Shown here in pieces: positions 9,956 to 19,188 of a stretch of DNA of 45,441 nt. The DNA is from Hydrogenophaga sp. (lineage in GTDB: Bacteria > Pseudomonadota > Gammaproteobacteria > Burkholderiales > Burkholderiaceae_C), in assembly GCF_030158645.1 (NCBI RefSeq), contig NZ_JAOASO010000090.1, forward strand, positions 1-45,441, given 5' to 3'. The position numbers and the translations under genes were made by a program. The notes beneath the pieces were generated by a model. The model saw only the letters and a list, made by a program, of their open reading frames with translations, had not been told where the DNA came from and did not search any database. Every line of letters begins with the position of its first letter. Positions within the stretch are counted from its first letter, which is position 1.

Positions 9956-10447
9956 ATGATCTTCACCCAAGCCCCACTTTCCAAGCGTTCCAGCCTTTTG
10001 TTCGTTGCCGCCCTTCTAGCCACGTCAGCCGCCACAGCGGCGGGCACGCACGGCGGCGGCCACAACGAATCGCCCATCGGTGAGCCCGGCGTCGCCAGTA
10101 AAGCTTCCCGCACCATTCAGGTCGACGCTGCCGACAGCATGCGGTTCACGCCAGCACTGGTGGACGTCAAGAAGGGGGAAACCGTCCGTTTCGTCGTCAC
10201 CAACTCCGGCAAGGTGCCGCATGAGTTCAGCCTGGGCACGGAGAAGGAGCTGAAGGAGCACTACGAAGTGATGAAAAAATTTCCAGGCATGGAACACGAT
10301 GAGGCCAACAAGATTTCCCTGAAGCCTGGGCAAAAGGGTGAGGTCATCTGGCGTTTCACCAAAGGCGGCGTCGTTGATTTCGCCTGCCTTCACCCCGGAC
10401 ACTACGACGCGGGCATGAAGGGGCAGATCAAAGTGACCACCAAATAA
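9956..10447 (+). CDS. Periplasmic cupredoxin (plastocyanin/azurin fold)
   Basis: A 163-residue secreted blue-copper-type protein. After a signal peptide ([19 protein letters not shown]) and a short His-rich stretch (THGGGHNE) comes one cupredoxin domain. The type-1 ligands are visible: His89 in VPHEF, Cys144 in FACLHPGHYDAGM, His149 and Met154. The PGH and GM spacing is that of azurin/plastocyanin-like sites. It lies 63 bases after the multicopper oxidase, so it may pass electrons or copper to it; that partnership is inferred from position. Confidence 0.9.
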   Translation: MIFTQAPLSKRSSLLFVAALLATSAATAAGTHGGGHNESPIGEPGVASKASRTIQVDAADSMRFTPALVDVKKGETVRFVVTNSGKVPHEFSLGTEKELKEHYEVMKKFPGMEHDEANKISLKPGQKGEVIWRFTKGGVVDFACLHPGHYDAGMKGQIKVTTK

Positions 10448-10503
10448 GCCGACAAACCACCATTCTTGCAACCCACAGACACACCTGATTGAAGGAACAT
10501 TTC

Positions 10504-10866
10504 ATGAAAACACTGAACCTGAGTCTGGCCGCATCAGCGGTCGCCCTTTCCTTTGCCTTCGCTGGACCCGCGCTGGCTCAAATGACCATGGACCAAGGAA
10601 AGATGGGAATGGATCAGGGCAAGATGGGCATGGCGGCGACACCCGCCATGACCGACGGCGAAATTCGCAAGATCGACAAGGAAAACGGCAAGGTCACGAT
10701 CAAGCATGGCGAGATCAAGCACATGGACATGCCTCCGATGTCTATGGTGTTCAACGTCAAGGACAAGGCCATGCTGGACAAGGTCCAGGTGGGCGAGAAG
10801 ATCCAGTTCATCGTCATTCAGGACGCCGGCAAGATGGTCGTCACCGATATCAAAGCGATGAAGTGA
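10504..10866 (+). CDS. CusF-like periplasmic copper-binding protein
   Basis: A 120-residue secreted protein with a CusF-type OB-fold. After the signal peptide (ending GPALAQ) there is a tandem repeat of MDQGKMGM at about 28-43, then the domain from about 50. Metal residues are His in TIKHGE and Met in HMDMPPMSMVF. The position of the stacking Trp of E. coli CusF is Met here, whereas the CusB-fused CusF domain in this window keeps Trp. The start is ATG 10504, six bases after GAAGGAAC at 10491-10498; a TTG 15 bases earlier is less likely. It is the last gene before a strong terminator. Confidence 0.88.
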   Translation: MKTLNLSLAASAVALSFAFAGPALAQMTMDQGKMGMDQGKMGMAATPAMTDGEIRKIDKENGKVTIKHGEIKHMDMPPMSMVFNVKDKAMLDKVQVGEKIQFIVIQDAGKMVVTDIKAMK

Positions 10867-10901
10867 TTTAGCCAATCCGATCCTATGGGTCGGTTGTGGT
10901 G

Positions 10902-10934
10902 AAGGGATCGGTTGTGATGACCGATCCCTTTTTT
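10902..10934 (+). terminator. Rho-independent terminator of the copper oxidase operon
   Basis: AAGGGATCGGT (10902-10912) pairs perfectly with ACCGATCCCTT (10920-10930) around a seven-base loop and runs into six T (10929-10934). It lies 35 bases after the CusF-like stop and ends the 7376-10866 transcript. Confidence 0.92.
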
Positions 10935-11078
10935 GCATGGGTGACGTCCTCCCTGCTATGTGAAACCGGCCCGACACAGCCTCGCAACCCATGAGCAGGC
11001 GTACGTTGGCGCACAGTCAATCCGAGCATCGTTGTCGATGATGGTGAGCCCGCCTTCGGGTAGCTTCAAGGAAGTCAC

Positions 11079-11489
11079 ATGAACCATCAATCCACCACCA
11101 AACGCTTCACCGCTGTCCCTGTCAAGGCTCTGTGCGCCGTTTCGCTGACTGTGCTCATGTCGGTGTCGGCGCATGCTCAGTCCACGCCAGCCACAGGCCC
11201 AGCGACGATGCCCATGTCCGATATGCACAAAGGCGCCACAGGTGCACACGACATGAAAGGTTCCATGATGATGGGCATGGAGGAAATGCAAAAGATGCCC
11301 ATGTCGGGCAATACCGACAAGGACTTCGCGATGATGATGAAAATTCATCACCAGCAAGCTTTGAACATGGCCGAGATGCAGCTCAAGACCGGCAAGTCAC
11401 CCGAGATGAAGGCCATGGCAAAGCAGATCATCGTGGCGCAAAAGAAAGAGATCGCTCAGTTCGACAAGTGGCTCGCCAAGCAGAAGTGA
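11079..11489 (+). CDS. DUF305-family secreted Met/His-rich protein
   Basis: A 136-residue protein with a signal peptide (LCAVSLTVLMSVSAHAQ). A Met-rich linker (PMSDMHKGATG and DMKGSMMMGMEEMQKM) leads to a DUF305 four-helix domain with MMKIHHQQALNMAEMQL, the family's conserved His pair. DUF305 proteins are common in copper islands and are thought to bind metal in the periplasm; their exact role is not established. An SD-like AGGAAG precedes the ATG. It follows the terminator, so it has its own promoter or depends on read-through. Confidence 0.85.
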   Translation: MNHQSTTKRFTAVPVKALCAVSLTVLMSVSAHAQSTPATGPATMPMSDMHKGATGAHDMKGSMMMGMEEMQKMPMSGNTDKDFAMMMKIHHQQALNMAEMQLKTGKSPEMKAMAKQIIVAQKKEIAQFDKWLAKQK

Positions 11490-11594
11490 TCTGCTGCAAT
11501 GACTCTAGAATTCGTGCTGGCCAAGCTCGCTTCCAGTGTCAGTACCAGCATCTTTATTGGCGCTGGTGCTGTATCGAGCGTTCCTATTCATCGG

Positions 11595-13550
11595 TCACCG
11601 ACAGGCCGATTCCCTGGTGCTGACTGACGCGTCCGAGCAAGTCGACACGCTAGTGCCGGGTGGCACCGCTGAGACTGGCAGATCTGAAGAACTGGCTCCG
11701 CCAAACAGCAAAGCTTGCATTCGAGCTCGTTCCTCAGCCGTTGGCCATGCACGATTCTCAGCACGATCCCCTGGTGTTAATAGCGCTGGAGGGGCCTGCG
11801 TTGGTTTTGCTCGCCCTTGTTCGTCAAAAAGCACCAAGCTGTAGGTCTCGTTGACGACTGTTTCGGGCGCCCCCCCATTCAAGCGGACGTACCAATCAGC
11901 GACACGCAAGGTCCGTCCCGCCATGGCTTCAATCGTTGCCTCACCGCGAGCAAGTGCAACATACAAGCCGTGAGGGACCGGGTGGACTTCATCGCTCGAG
12001 TCCAGCAAGAAAACAAATGAGGCATACGCCGATTCCTTGTCTTGATCGACAAGGTCGCCATCACAGGAATCGACGACGCGTCCCCATGATTCAGCAGTGC
12101 TGTACACCGGGGCAAAGCCTCCACCTGGCGTACGAAAGTTGGTGGTCTGCCCTTGATACAGCCGTGCCGCCACCCATTGAACATCCCCGCCGTAGGCATA
12201 GGCGCGAAGGTCAAACTTCATGGCCTTGGGGGCTTTCGGGTCGCTTGGCATCACGTCCATCGTCGGTGCGTCAGCGTTGTCGATCAATCGCTCGCCCGGT
12301 GAGACGATGGCCTGGGCCACATACTCGCCGGCCAGAATTTCTTGCCACACCCGTTTTGTCAGCTTGTCGCCCCGATAAGCCGCGCGGCTACCGAAGCCAG
12401 CGACAGGCTTGAAGAACAGGTTTCGTCGCGCATCCCACAAGCGCTGGGCATCGGCCGCCTTCACCAACTCGGTTGAGGGAACGTGCTCAAGAAGAATTCG
12501 CTGCACAGCTTCCGGAACACCCAGGGCCTGCATCTTTTCAGAGTCACTGAACAGTGCCAAGCGGCGCTTGTCTGCATACAGAGCATGCGCCTGTGGATGC
12601 GGTGTCAGCACGACAGCTTCCTGCACGTACGCTTCGCGCAGTGCAGCGCTGTTGGGCTCCTCCAGGTAGAAATCGGTCAAGCGGTTGTAGACCAGATCGA
12701 TGGCCTGCTCGCCATGCCAAAGGACCCCGTTTCGCCATTCAAGTGCGCCCGGATCAGCGATGACCGTGCGAATGCCGTGTCGTTCAAACAGTTGCTGAAA
12801 CAACAGAAATTCGGGATAAAGGTACTGCTCCTCTGGAGAACCATCAATGATGGCAATCGACGTCAGTGGACGCGGGTGCCCGAGGGCTCCAGACAACCCA
12901 GAAAGGCCCCATTCGCGACGAAACATCTCCACGATGCGCTCCTCGAACGTGACCACGTTGGCGAGCAAGGGGACCAGGGAATCAATTGCCGTGCAACATG
13001 CGCGCTGTGCGCGGGCAAGCAGCGCATTGAGCATGGCGCCACCCGCATTCGTGTTCACCTCGATCAACCCCAGTCGTCCTTGGTTGAGGTGAAAGTCATA
13101 ACCAAAGAAGACGCTCAGCGGGCCGTGAGTGCCCAAACGCGCGATGGGGGGTGCGGTTGCCAGCACTTGTTCCCGATAGGCTGGCAGCGCCACCACCGAT
13201 TCAACCGCATGCACGACCTCAGCCATCTTCTGCAACTGTGGTGCTGCCACGAAGACAGGCACTGCCGAGAACAGGAAAGGGCAGCGCTGTTGAATCAGCG
13301 CTGAAAGACCAGGCGTCCCAACTTCCTGATCAAGGGCCTGCGCCATTGCCTGCTTGTCAAGACTCAAGCAAAAGCAAGCGCTGTTCAGCGTATCGCTTGA
13401 TCCTAGCGGTGCTCGGTGTTGTGGCAATGGGGACAAAGTATTCACGGGTTGTTGATAGTCATGACCTGGATGAAAGCACACGGAAATAGGCACGCCGCTG
13501 CACGTTGCGAGGGTATCAGTCGCATGTGCTTCTGTCTGCTGCCTGGACAC
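11595..13550 (-). CDS. Large ATP-grasp-like protein, substrate unknown
   Basis: Up to 651 residues, no signal peptide or membrane segment, so probably cytoplasmic. Segments FFGYDFHLNQGRLGLIEVN and TNAGGAML, IDLVYNRLTDFYLEEP, HALYADKRRLALFSD and NLFFKPVAGFGSRAAYRG resemble the split Asn/Glu, Lys and Gly-rich loop elements of circularly permuted ATP-grasp ligases (the glutathionylspermidine synthase style). These form carboxylate-amine bonds with ATP. I cannot name a substrate. The start is uncertain: GTG 13550, GTG 13445 and ATG 13349 are in frame and none has a good ribosome site; family-like sequence begins just before 13349. It is convergent with DUF305 and divergent from the FNR-headed run. 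The last about 40 residues are Ser/Thr-rich and probably disordered. Confidence 0.72.
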   Translation of the reverse strand: MSRQQTEAHATDTLATCSGVPISVCFHPGHDYQQPVNTLSPLPQHRAPLGSSDTLNSACFCLSLDKQAMAQALDQEVGTPGLSALIQQRCPFLFSAVPVFVAAPQLQKMAEVVHAVESVVALPAYREQVLATAPPIARLGTHGPLSVFFGYDFHLNQGRLGLIEVNTNAGGAMLNALLARAQRACCTAIDSLVPLLANVVTFEERIVEMFRREWGLSGLSGALGHPRPLTSIAIIDGSPEEQYLYPEFLLFQQLFERHGIRTVIADPGALEWRNGVLWHGEQAIDLVYNRLTDFYLEEPNSAALREAYVQEAVVLTPHPQAHALYADKRRLALFSDSEKMQALGVPEAVQRILLEHVPSTELVKAADAQRLWDARRNLFFKPVAGFGSRAAYRGDKLTKRVWQEILAGEYVAQAIVSPGERLIDNADAPTMDVMPSDPKAPKAMKFDLRAYAYGGDVQWVAARLYQGQTTNFRTPGGGFAPVYSTAESWGRVVDSCDGDLVDQDKESAYASFVFLLDSSDEVHPVPHGLYVALARGEATIEAMAGRTLRVADWYVRLNGGAPETVVNETYSLVLFDEQGRAKPTQAPPALLTPGDRAENRAWPTAEERARMQALLFGGASSSDLPVSAVPPGTSVSTCSDASVSTRESACR

Positions 13551-13751
13551 AGTGCTGCCGATTCAGCCACAACCGCCGAACCTCTTCAATGCCCAACAAG
13601 CAATCAGTTGGCTTTGCGTACGGTGGGGTACATACAACTTCGCGAGTGTGGTGCACCGTGGAGGTGTTTTTGTGTCCCCAATCCTTTGCCCCTAGCTCAC
13701 CGTTCACCGTTGATCGCTGTGAAAACCGCGTTGCGCACACGCGCAGTTCAC

Positions 13752-13793
13752 TTGATGTAGATCAATCCACTCATCTACGGAGGATCCTACGAT
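13752..13793 (+). promoter_or_regulatory. FNR/Anr-type site with class II promoter geometry (first copy)
   Basis: TTGATGTAGATCAA at 13752-13765 is a perfect TTGAT-N4-ATCAA dyad. A TACGAT hexamer lies at 13788-13793, centred 32 bases downstream of the dyad centre, as expected when an FNR dimer sits at about -41.5. The predicted transcription start is near 13800, 19 bases before the ATG at 13819. The same dyad pattern stands before the paralogous gene at 36058. Confidence 0.8.
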
Positions 13794-13818
13794 CGACCGA
13801 CAGCAGCACGCATACACC

Positions 13819-14262
13819 ATGAAGTTCTTTACCGAAACTCGCACCAAACGCAACACCGCATTTGTGGTCTTGCTGGTGATGCTGTTCGCGTTGGCTTCAG
13901 GCGTCGCGAATGCTTGCTTGCTTAACTGGTCTGATCCTCATCCCACGGAATCAAACGTTTGGAGGATCCCGACGAGCCAGACGACCGTCGAGTCGGTGGC
14001 ACTTCTTGGCAGCATCACAGGCCACGAGGATGACTCGGATGTCAGTGAGGATTCGTGCCTGAAGGTCTGCGATGAAGGGGCGAACGCTTTGACCAAGGTC
14101 CATTCGGGCGGTGAAAACACCGACCCGGGTCTGGCGCCATGGTTTGCGACCTTGTGGACTGGGTCGCAACAACTGGTCTCTGCGTCTCGCCGAGTTGTCG
14201 AAGCCGCAACACCCATCGCCGATCTTCCCCTAAGGGTTCGCTACTCGCGACTTGCGCTGTAG
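13819..14262 (+). CDS. Secreted ACLLN/CLKxCDE-motif protein, unknown function (first paralogue)
   Basis: A 147-residue protein with a signal peptide or anchor (AFVVLLVMLFALASGVANA). The mature protein begins ACLLNWSD and carries SCLKVCDEGANALTKV in its middle, giving three Cys. The protein at 35645-36058 has the same plan: FALGAGVANACLLN, then CLKFCDE and AITKVDQP. I do not recognise a named family. It is the first gene after the FNR-type site, and a DUF2933 gene and a P1B ATPase follow in both loci, so a copper-related periplasmic role is inferred. The Cys could form a disulfide or a Cu(I) site. Confidence 0.75.
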   Translation: MKFFTETRTKRNTAFVVLLVMLFALASGVANACLLNWSDPHPTESNVWRIPTSQTTVESVALLGSITGHEDDSDVSEDSCLKVCDEGANALTKVHSGGENTDPGLAPWFATLWTGSQQLVSASRRVVEAATPIADLPLRVRYSRLAL

Positions 14263-14277
14263 CGCGCCTGGCGACGA

Positions 14278-14317
14278 ACCCACAGCCTTTGTGCTGAGTG
14301 GGTCAGCGTCTGTGGGT
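14278..14317. other. Gene-free stretch 14263-14559 with one inverted repeat
   Basis: About 300 bases separate the first small gene from DUF2933. The only structure I see is ACCCACAG (14278-14285) with CTGTGGGT (14310-14317), a perfect 8-base stem with a 24-base loop and no T run. It could be a weak attenuator; no convincing gene or promoter was found. Confidence 0.35.
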
Positions 14318-14559
14318 GGTAAGGCCGTTGTATTTGCTGGAACGCAAGACCGCCTGAACTGAAGCAATGCCAGCGCCTCGCTGCGCCAAGCCCACCAATG
14401 GCGCACTCCTCTGAAGCTGCCTACTTGACCTGATGAGGACGGTGTAACGAAGACGCACCTGCAACCCAGATGACGCCGACACGTTGCTCTATTTCCGTGC
14501 TCGGACATGAAGGCTGCTCAACACAACCCGCGCAAACAGTTTGACCCTAGGGCATCGAA

Positions 14560-14835
14560 ATGAACTCCAACCACACACACCATCAACAACCCATTGAAGG
14601 CCAGGCCCAAACGTTCTGGCGATCACGCTATGGAATCGGCTTGCTCGTGTTCGGCGCCGTTGCAGCTTACTTTTTGCTGGCCGAACACCGCGCCCACCTT
14701 TTTGGCGCTTGGCCGTTCCTGCTGTTGCTTGCTTGTCCGTTGGTGCATATGTTCATGCACGGCGGTCATGGGAGTTACCGAGGTGGCACGGTAGACGCGG
14801 GCACACCCGAAATCCAGTCGAAGGAGAAACCATGA
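14560..14835 (+). CDS. DUF2933 small membrane protein (first copy)
   Basis: A 91-residue protein with two hydrophobic segments (GIGLLVFGAVAAYFLLAEH and [20 protein letters not shown]) followed by MHGGHGSY. A membrane hairpin ending in CPLxHxFMHGGHG is the DUF2933 signature. The family has no proven function but recurs beside copper P-type ATPases and methyltransferases. The N-terminus is His-rich (NHTHHQQ). Its stop overlaps the next ATG at 14832, so the two are translationally coupled. A second copy lies at 34695-34943, also next to a copper ATPase. Confidence 0.88.
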   Translation: MNSNHTHHQQPIEGQAQTFWRSRYGIGLLVFGAVAAYFLLAEHRAHLFGAWPFLLLLACPLVHMFMHGGHGSYRGGTVDAGTPEIQSKEKP

Positions 14836-15488
14836 CGCACGCTTCCTCGGCGTACGGCTTGTGGACGCTGGTCGTCTTCAACTCGGCCCTCTTCTTGATG
14901 TTCGCCTTCAGCTTCTTCAAGCCGCAGACTGGGCGGGACTGGCGCACATTTGGCGCTTTCGCGGCCTTCATCGTGGCGCTGTTTGTGGAGATGTATGGCT
15001 TTCCTCTCAGCATCTACCTGATGTCGGGATGGCTTCAAACGAAGTATCCCAATCTGGACCTGCTGTCCCACGACTCGGGACATCTGTGGTCCACGCTGCT
15101 CGGAGAGACAGGGGATCCCCACTTCGGCGTGCTGCACATCGCGAGCTACCTGTTCCTCGGCTACGGCTTCTACCTGTTGTCCACCTCGTGGAAGGTGCTG
15201 TACCACGCGCAACGCCGCAACGAGCTGGCACGAACCGGGCCCTATTCGCGCGTTCGCCATCCGCAGTACGTGGCGTTCGTCCTCATCTTGCTCGGCTTCT
15301 TGCTGCAGTGGCCGACATTGCTCACGCTCGTGATGTTCCCGGTTCTGCTGGTGATGTATGCGCGCTTGTCCATCACCGAGGAGGCTGAGATGCAGAAGCG
15401 CTTCGGCTCTGAGTTTGAAGCTTATGCCGCCAGTACGCCACGCTTCCTGCCGTCCTGGCGAATGGATACGAAGCGCACGAGGACCTGA
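14832..15488 (+). CDS. Isoprenylcysteine carboxyl methyltransferase-like membrane protein
   Basis: A 218-residue integral membrane protein with about five hydrophobic helices. The C-terminal half has [21 protein letters not shown] and, later, [12 protein letters not shown], the SAM-binding RHPxY and EE elements of the ICMT/PEMT methyltransferase fold. Bacterial members often sit in metal-resistance loci (as CzcN-like proteins); their substrates are mostly unknown. The ATG at 14832 overlaps the DUF2933 stop. It lies 26 bases before the CPD ATPase start, so it is in the same operon. Confidence 0.85.
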   Translation: MTHASSAYGLWTLVVFNSALFLMFAFSFFKPQTGRDWRTFGAFAAFIVALFVEMYGFPLSIYLMSGWLQTKYPNLDLLSHDSGHLWSTLLGETGDPHFGVLHIASYLFLGYGFYLLSTSWKVLYHAQRRNELARTGPYSRVRHPQYVAFVLILLGFLLQWPTLLTLVMFPVLLVMYARLSITEEAEMQKRFGSEFEAYAASTPRFLPSWRMDTKRTRT

Positions 15489-15514
15489 TTGGCTCTCTGA
15501 TCCAAGGAACCCTC

Positions 15515-17977
15515 ATGAAAACAAGCACCATCGAAGTCGGCGAGCTGGTCTCCACCCTGAGTGCAACGGGAGTACAGCGAGAGCTGTCAACGCTGCCCGG
15601 TGTTCATCACGTCGACGTGAACTACGTGGCCGGTAGCGCGACCGTGCACTACGACGAAGCAATGGTCACGATGGAGGCCATCCGTCAACGTGTGGTGGAT
15701 TGCGGTTACCACTGCCGTGGTGAACTGGCTCCGGCGCATGTCTGCGCGCCGGCAAACCACAGAACCGACAGCGCCACCCACGCGGGACCCTCAACCGGGA
15801 AGGGATCGAGAGGGGTGGGACACGGTGTCGATCCAAGTGCCCCGGAGAAGAAAATCCACGACGGCCACGGGACCCACGGGCCATCGGATGCATCGTCCAC
15901 AGCTCAGAAGGCGGACATGATGCATGACATGGGCCATTCGCCGGGTATGTCCATGCAGGACATGGCCAACGACATGCGCAACAGGTTCCTGGTCGCCTTG
16001 TTGTTTGCAGTACCGGTCTTTTTGTACTCCCCGATGGGCGAGATGTTCGGCAACTTTCCCTCGCCGTTCGGTCTGGACCGCAAGCTGTTTCTGTTCTTCA
16101 TGGCCACGGGCGCCATCGCCTATCCGGTCTGGCCCTTCCTGGTGGCTGCGGTACGAGCCGCACGCAACAAGGTTGCCAACATGGCCACACTCATCGTGCT
16201 CTCAGTCGGCACGGGATACCTGTTCAGCGTGGGAGCCACGTTCTTTTACGAGAGCGAGGTGTTCTTTGAAGCGTCCGCCGTGCTGCTCGTCTTCATTCTG
16301 CTGGGCCACTGGCTGGAGATGCGGGCGCGCGCCGGCGCGTCGGACGCCATCCGTGCACTGATGGATCTGGCCCCACCGATGGCCAATGTCGTTCGCGGAG
16401 GAGTCGAGACGCAGGTGCCGACGTCGCAGGTCCTCGCCGGCGAAACCATCGTCATCAAGCCAGGCGACAAGATCCCGGTCGATGGCGAGGTGACGGAGGG
16501 CAGCTCTCAGGTCGACGAGTCGATGCTCACCGGGGAATCGATGCCGGTGAAGAAGGTGGTGGGGAACCCTGTGATCGGTGCCACCATCAACAAAGGTGGC
16601 AGTTTCCGCTACAAGGCCACCAAGGTTGGTGCGGACACCGCGTTGGCGCAAATTGTCAAGTTGGTGCAGGAAGCGCAGAACTCCAAGGCACCAGGCCAAC
16701 TGCTCGCTGATCAGGCTTCGCAGTGGTTGGTGTTGGCTGCCATTGCCATTGGACTGCTCACCTTCGGCGTGTGGTTCTGGGTCATCGGCGAACCCTTGCT
16801 GTTCGCGCTGACGCTGACCATCACCGTGTTCGTGATCGCCTGCCCCGACGCACTGGGGTTGGCCACGCCGATGGCCATCATGGTGGGCACCGGCCTGGGC
16901 GCGATGAACGGCATTCTTTTCAAGAACGCCTCGGCGCTGGAGAACGCGACCAAACTGACCGTTATCGTCTTTGACAAGACAGGCACGCTCACCATGGGCC
17001 AACCCGATGTGGTGGAAATGGTAACGGCGACCGATGTCAGCGAGGCACAGTTGCTCGCCGTAGCAGCTGGGGTCGAGAAGTTCTCCGAACACCCATTGGC
17101 GCAGGCGGTGCTCAAGCGTGCTGGAGCTGCTCAGGTCGAGGTGGCCACGGACTTCGCCAACATCGATGGACAGGGCGCCCGAGCCACCATCGGCACTGAT
17201 GCCGTGCTGCTGGGCAACCGCAAGCTGATGCAGGCAGAAGGCGTGAGTGGGAAGTCGATGGCAGCCCTGGCGGCCAAGTCCGCGCAGCTTGAAGGGGGCG
17301 GACGGACTGTCGTTTATGTTGCTCGAGGTGGCGAGCTCATCGGCTTGATCGCGATTGCCGACGCGGTGCGCCCCACATCGAAGGCGACCATCGCCAAGCT
17401 GCAGGAGCGCGGCGTCAAGGTTGCGATGATGACCGGGGACAACCAGGCCACCGCCGAGCGTATCGGCAAGGAGCTGGGCATCGACATCGTGCTGGCCGAA
17501 GTGCTGCCCGGACAGAAGGCCGCAAAGATCAAGGAACTGCAGGACCAAGGCAACAAGGTTGGTATGGTCGGCGACGGCATCAACGATGCCCCGGCGTTGA
17601 CACAGGCCGACGTGGGATTCGCCATTGGCGCGGGCACCGACGTGGCCATGGAAAGTGCCCAGGTCGTGCTGATGAAGAGCGATCCCTACGACGTGGTCGG
17701 TGCCATCGAACTGTCGCGCGCCACTTTGCGCAAGATGCATCAAAACCTGTGGTGGGCGGTGGGCTACAACGTGGTCGCCTTCCCGGTGGCGGCGGGCGTT
17801 TTCTATCCCTTCACGCTGTCACCGGAGATCGCAGCGCTGTCCATGTCGGGCAGCTCGGCGGTGGTGGCCATCAACGCATTGCTGCTCAAGCGCACCAAGC
17901 TTGCAGGCATCAAACAGGCAGGAGGATCTGGCACGCAGTCGACCGTTGCGAAGCTTGCCGCTGGAGCGTCGGCATGA
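15515..17977 (+). CDS. P1B-type metal ATPase with CPD in place of CPC and a degenerate HMA domain
   Basis: An 820-residue heavy-metal-translocating P-type ATPase. The N-terminal ferredoxin-like domain (about 4-68) lacks GMxCxxC, having [14 protein letters not shown] there, but ends CGYHCRGE, and HVC follows at 75-77. A His/Met-rich linker at about 83-150 could bind metal. TGES (339-342), the phosphorylated Asp487 of DKTGT, SEHPLAQ and GDGIND are intact, so catalysis is expected. The TM6 motif reads [12 protein letters not shown] (Cys443-Pro-Asp445; 16841-16849) where copper pumps have CPC. The later YN and MSGSS elements are kept as in Cu(I) ATPases. Metal specificity is therefore open: copper by context, possibly altered affinity or another ion. 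Confidence 0.93.
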   Translation: MKTSTIEVGELVSTLSATGVQRELSTLPGVHHVDVNYVAGSATVHYDEAMVTMEAIRQRVVDCGYHCRGELAPAHVCAPANHRTDSATHAGPSTGKGSRGVGHGVDPSAPEKKIHDGHGTHGPSDASSTAQKADMMHDMGHSPGMSMQDMANDMRNRFLVALLFAVPVFLYSPMGEMFGNFPSPFGLDRKLFLFFMATGAIAYPVWPFLVAAVRAARNKVANMATLIVLSVGTGYLFSVGATFFYESEVFFEASAVLLVFILLGHWLEMRARAGASDAIRALMDLAPPMANVVRGGVETQVPTSQVLAGETIVIKPGDKIPVDGEVTEGSSQVDESMLTGESMPVKKVVGNPVIGATINKGGSFRYKATKVGADTALAQIVKLVQEAQNSKAPGQLLADQASQWLVLAAIAIGLLTFGVWFWVIGEPLLFALTLTITVFVIACPDALGLATPMAIMVGTGLGAMNGILFKNASALENATKLTVIVFDKTGTLTMGQPDVVEMVTATDVSEAQLLAVAAGVEKFSEHPLAQAVLKRAGAAQVEVATDFANIDGQGARATIGTDAVLLGNRKLMQAEGVSGKSMAALAAKSAQLEGGGRTVVYVARGGELIGLIAIADAVRPTSKATIAKLQERGVKVAMMTGDNQATAERIGKELGIDIVLAEVLPGQKAAKIKELQDQGNKVGMVGDGINDAPALTQADVGFAIGAGTDVAMESAQVVLMKSDPYDVVGAIELSRATLRKMHQNLWWAVGYNVVAFPVAAGVFYPFTLSPEIAALSMSGSSAVVAINALLLKRTKLAGIKQAGGSGTQSTVAKLAAGASA

Positions 17978-18495
17978 ACACTCCAAAGCGCCCTGCGGAC
18001 TTGATGGCAGGAACAGTGCCACTGAATGCCGTCAAGAGCATTCAAGTGTCGAAGTGGATGCTCTCAGCCTGCGGTGTTTGGCTGATGGCCTTAGGCGTCT
18101 ATTTCATTTTTGTGCGGCCACCCCTGTTGCCTGAAGACCCGCGCTTCATGGGTGCCACCCTCGAACAGATTCGTGCTTCGGTGCCCGGCCTCGAAAGTTG
18201 GTTGCGCAAGGTGTTTACTGTCATGGGGGGATTCATGGCAGGTGCCGGGGTACTCACGGTGTTCGTTGCCACTGTCGCCATACCGCTGCAATCGAGGAAC
18301 ACGTCCTGGGTACTGGCCATCTCCGGCGCACTGACTGTTGTGCTGATGAGCGCGACCAACTTTGCACTCCATTCCGATTTCAGATGGCTGCTCCTGCTAC
18401 CCGCTTTGGTCTGGTTCGCGGGCCTGGTCGTCTTGGTCGCGAGCCGTAAAGCATCCTCTGTCGATCTCGACCGAAGCAACGGAGGAGTGAACTGA
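17974..18495 (+). CDS. Hypothetical four-helix membrane protein
   Basis: A 173-residue protein with four strongly hydrophobic segments (about 29-47, 80-100, 112-128 and 136-154) and no recognised domain. After the first helix comes [15 protein letters not shown]. The ATG at 17974 overlaps the ATPase stop (ATGA), indicating a coupled operon. I cannot assign a function; it may be an accessory to the ATPase or belong with the following membrane-stress genes. Confidence 0.72.
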   Translation: MNTPKRPADLMAGTVPLNAVKSIQVSKWMLSACGVWLMALGVYFIFVRPPLLPEDPRFMGATLEQIRASVPGLESWLRKVFTVMGGFMAGAGVLTVFVATVAIPLQSRNTSWVLAISGALTVVLMSATNFALHSDFRWLLLLPALVWFAGLVVLVASRKASSVDLDRSNGGVN

Positions 18496-19188
18496 ATGTG
18501 CTTCTCGGCCACTGCAAGCTTTTCCGCGGGTGCGTTTCTCCTCGGAGTTGGAACGCTCACTGTCAGGACGGCCCTGGATACGGGCCAGCGTCGGGATCTT
18601 CCATTCGCGGCGATCCCGATGTTGTTCGCGATCCAGCAATTGATCGAGGGCGTGATCTGGCTGACGTTCAGTGAAGACGCTCCACGGCTGAACGCGGTGA
18701 TGACTCAGGTGTACTCCTTCTTCTCGCATGTGCTGTGGCCGGTCTACATACCCGTGGCTGTTCTGCTGATGGAGCCTCTGGGATGGCGCCACCGAGCGTT
18801 GAATGTCTTCGTTGCAGCCGGCGCCACGGTCGGGGCGTATTTGATGTACGCACTGGTGGCATTTCCAGTCGTATCAAAGCCCACCGGTCAGCACATCGAG
18901 TACGACTCGCCACACTTTTTTGCAGCAGTGACGATGACGCTGTACCTGCTGTCGACGGTGATCAGCCCGCTGCTGTCCACACACCGCATGGTGCAGGTCT
19001 TCGGCGCTCTTGCTCTGCTGTCGTTTGGCGCGGCTTACGCCTTTTATGCGACCTGGTTCATCTCGGTGTGGTGCTTCTTCGCTGCACTACTGAGTGCTGT
19101 GATCTGTCTCCACTTTTGCGGGTATGGGCGCGAGCGCAGGCCATCAAACGCCATCAGTCTTCCTACGCACCGTTCACGGGAGAGATGA
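18496..19188 (+). CDS. DUF6629-family membrane protein
   Basis: A 230-residue polytopic membrane protein starting MCFSATASFSAGAFLLGVGTL, the hallmark N-terminus of the DUF6629 group. About seven hydrophobic segments follow, including AIPMLFAIQQLIEGVIWL with a charged residue in the helix. The start ATG directly follows the previous stop at 18493-18495. The family has no proven role. The Arg-rich C-terminus (GRERRPSNA and THRSRER) should be cytoplasmic by the positive-inside rule. Confidence 0.8.
   Translation: MCFSATASFSAGAFLLGVGTLTVRTALDTGQRRDLPFAAIPMLFAIQQLIEGVIWLTFSEDAPRLNAVMTQVYSFFSHVLWPVYIPVAVLLMEPLGWRHRALNVFVAAGATVGAYLMYALVAFPVVSKPTGQHIEYDSPHFFAAVTMTLYLLSTVISPLLSTHRMVQVFGALALLSFGAAYAFYATWFISVWCFFAALLSAVICLHFCGYGRERRPSNAISLPTHRSRER

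Noticed and set aside
11498..11629. Small plus-strand frame of about 43 codons after DUF305
   Set aside because: No ribosome site, no recognisable protein features and overlap with the 3' end of the ATP-grasp-like gene.
16202..17743. 513-residue open frame opposite the CPD ATPase
   Set aside because: Antisense frame opened by high GC; it is His/Arg/Gln-rich with no domain.
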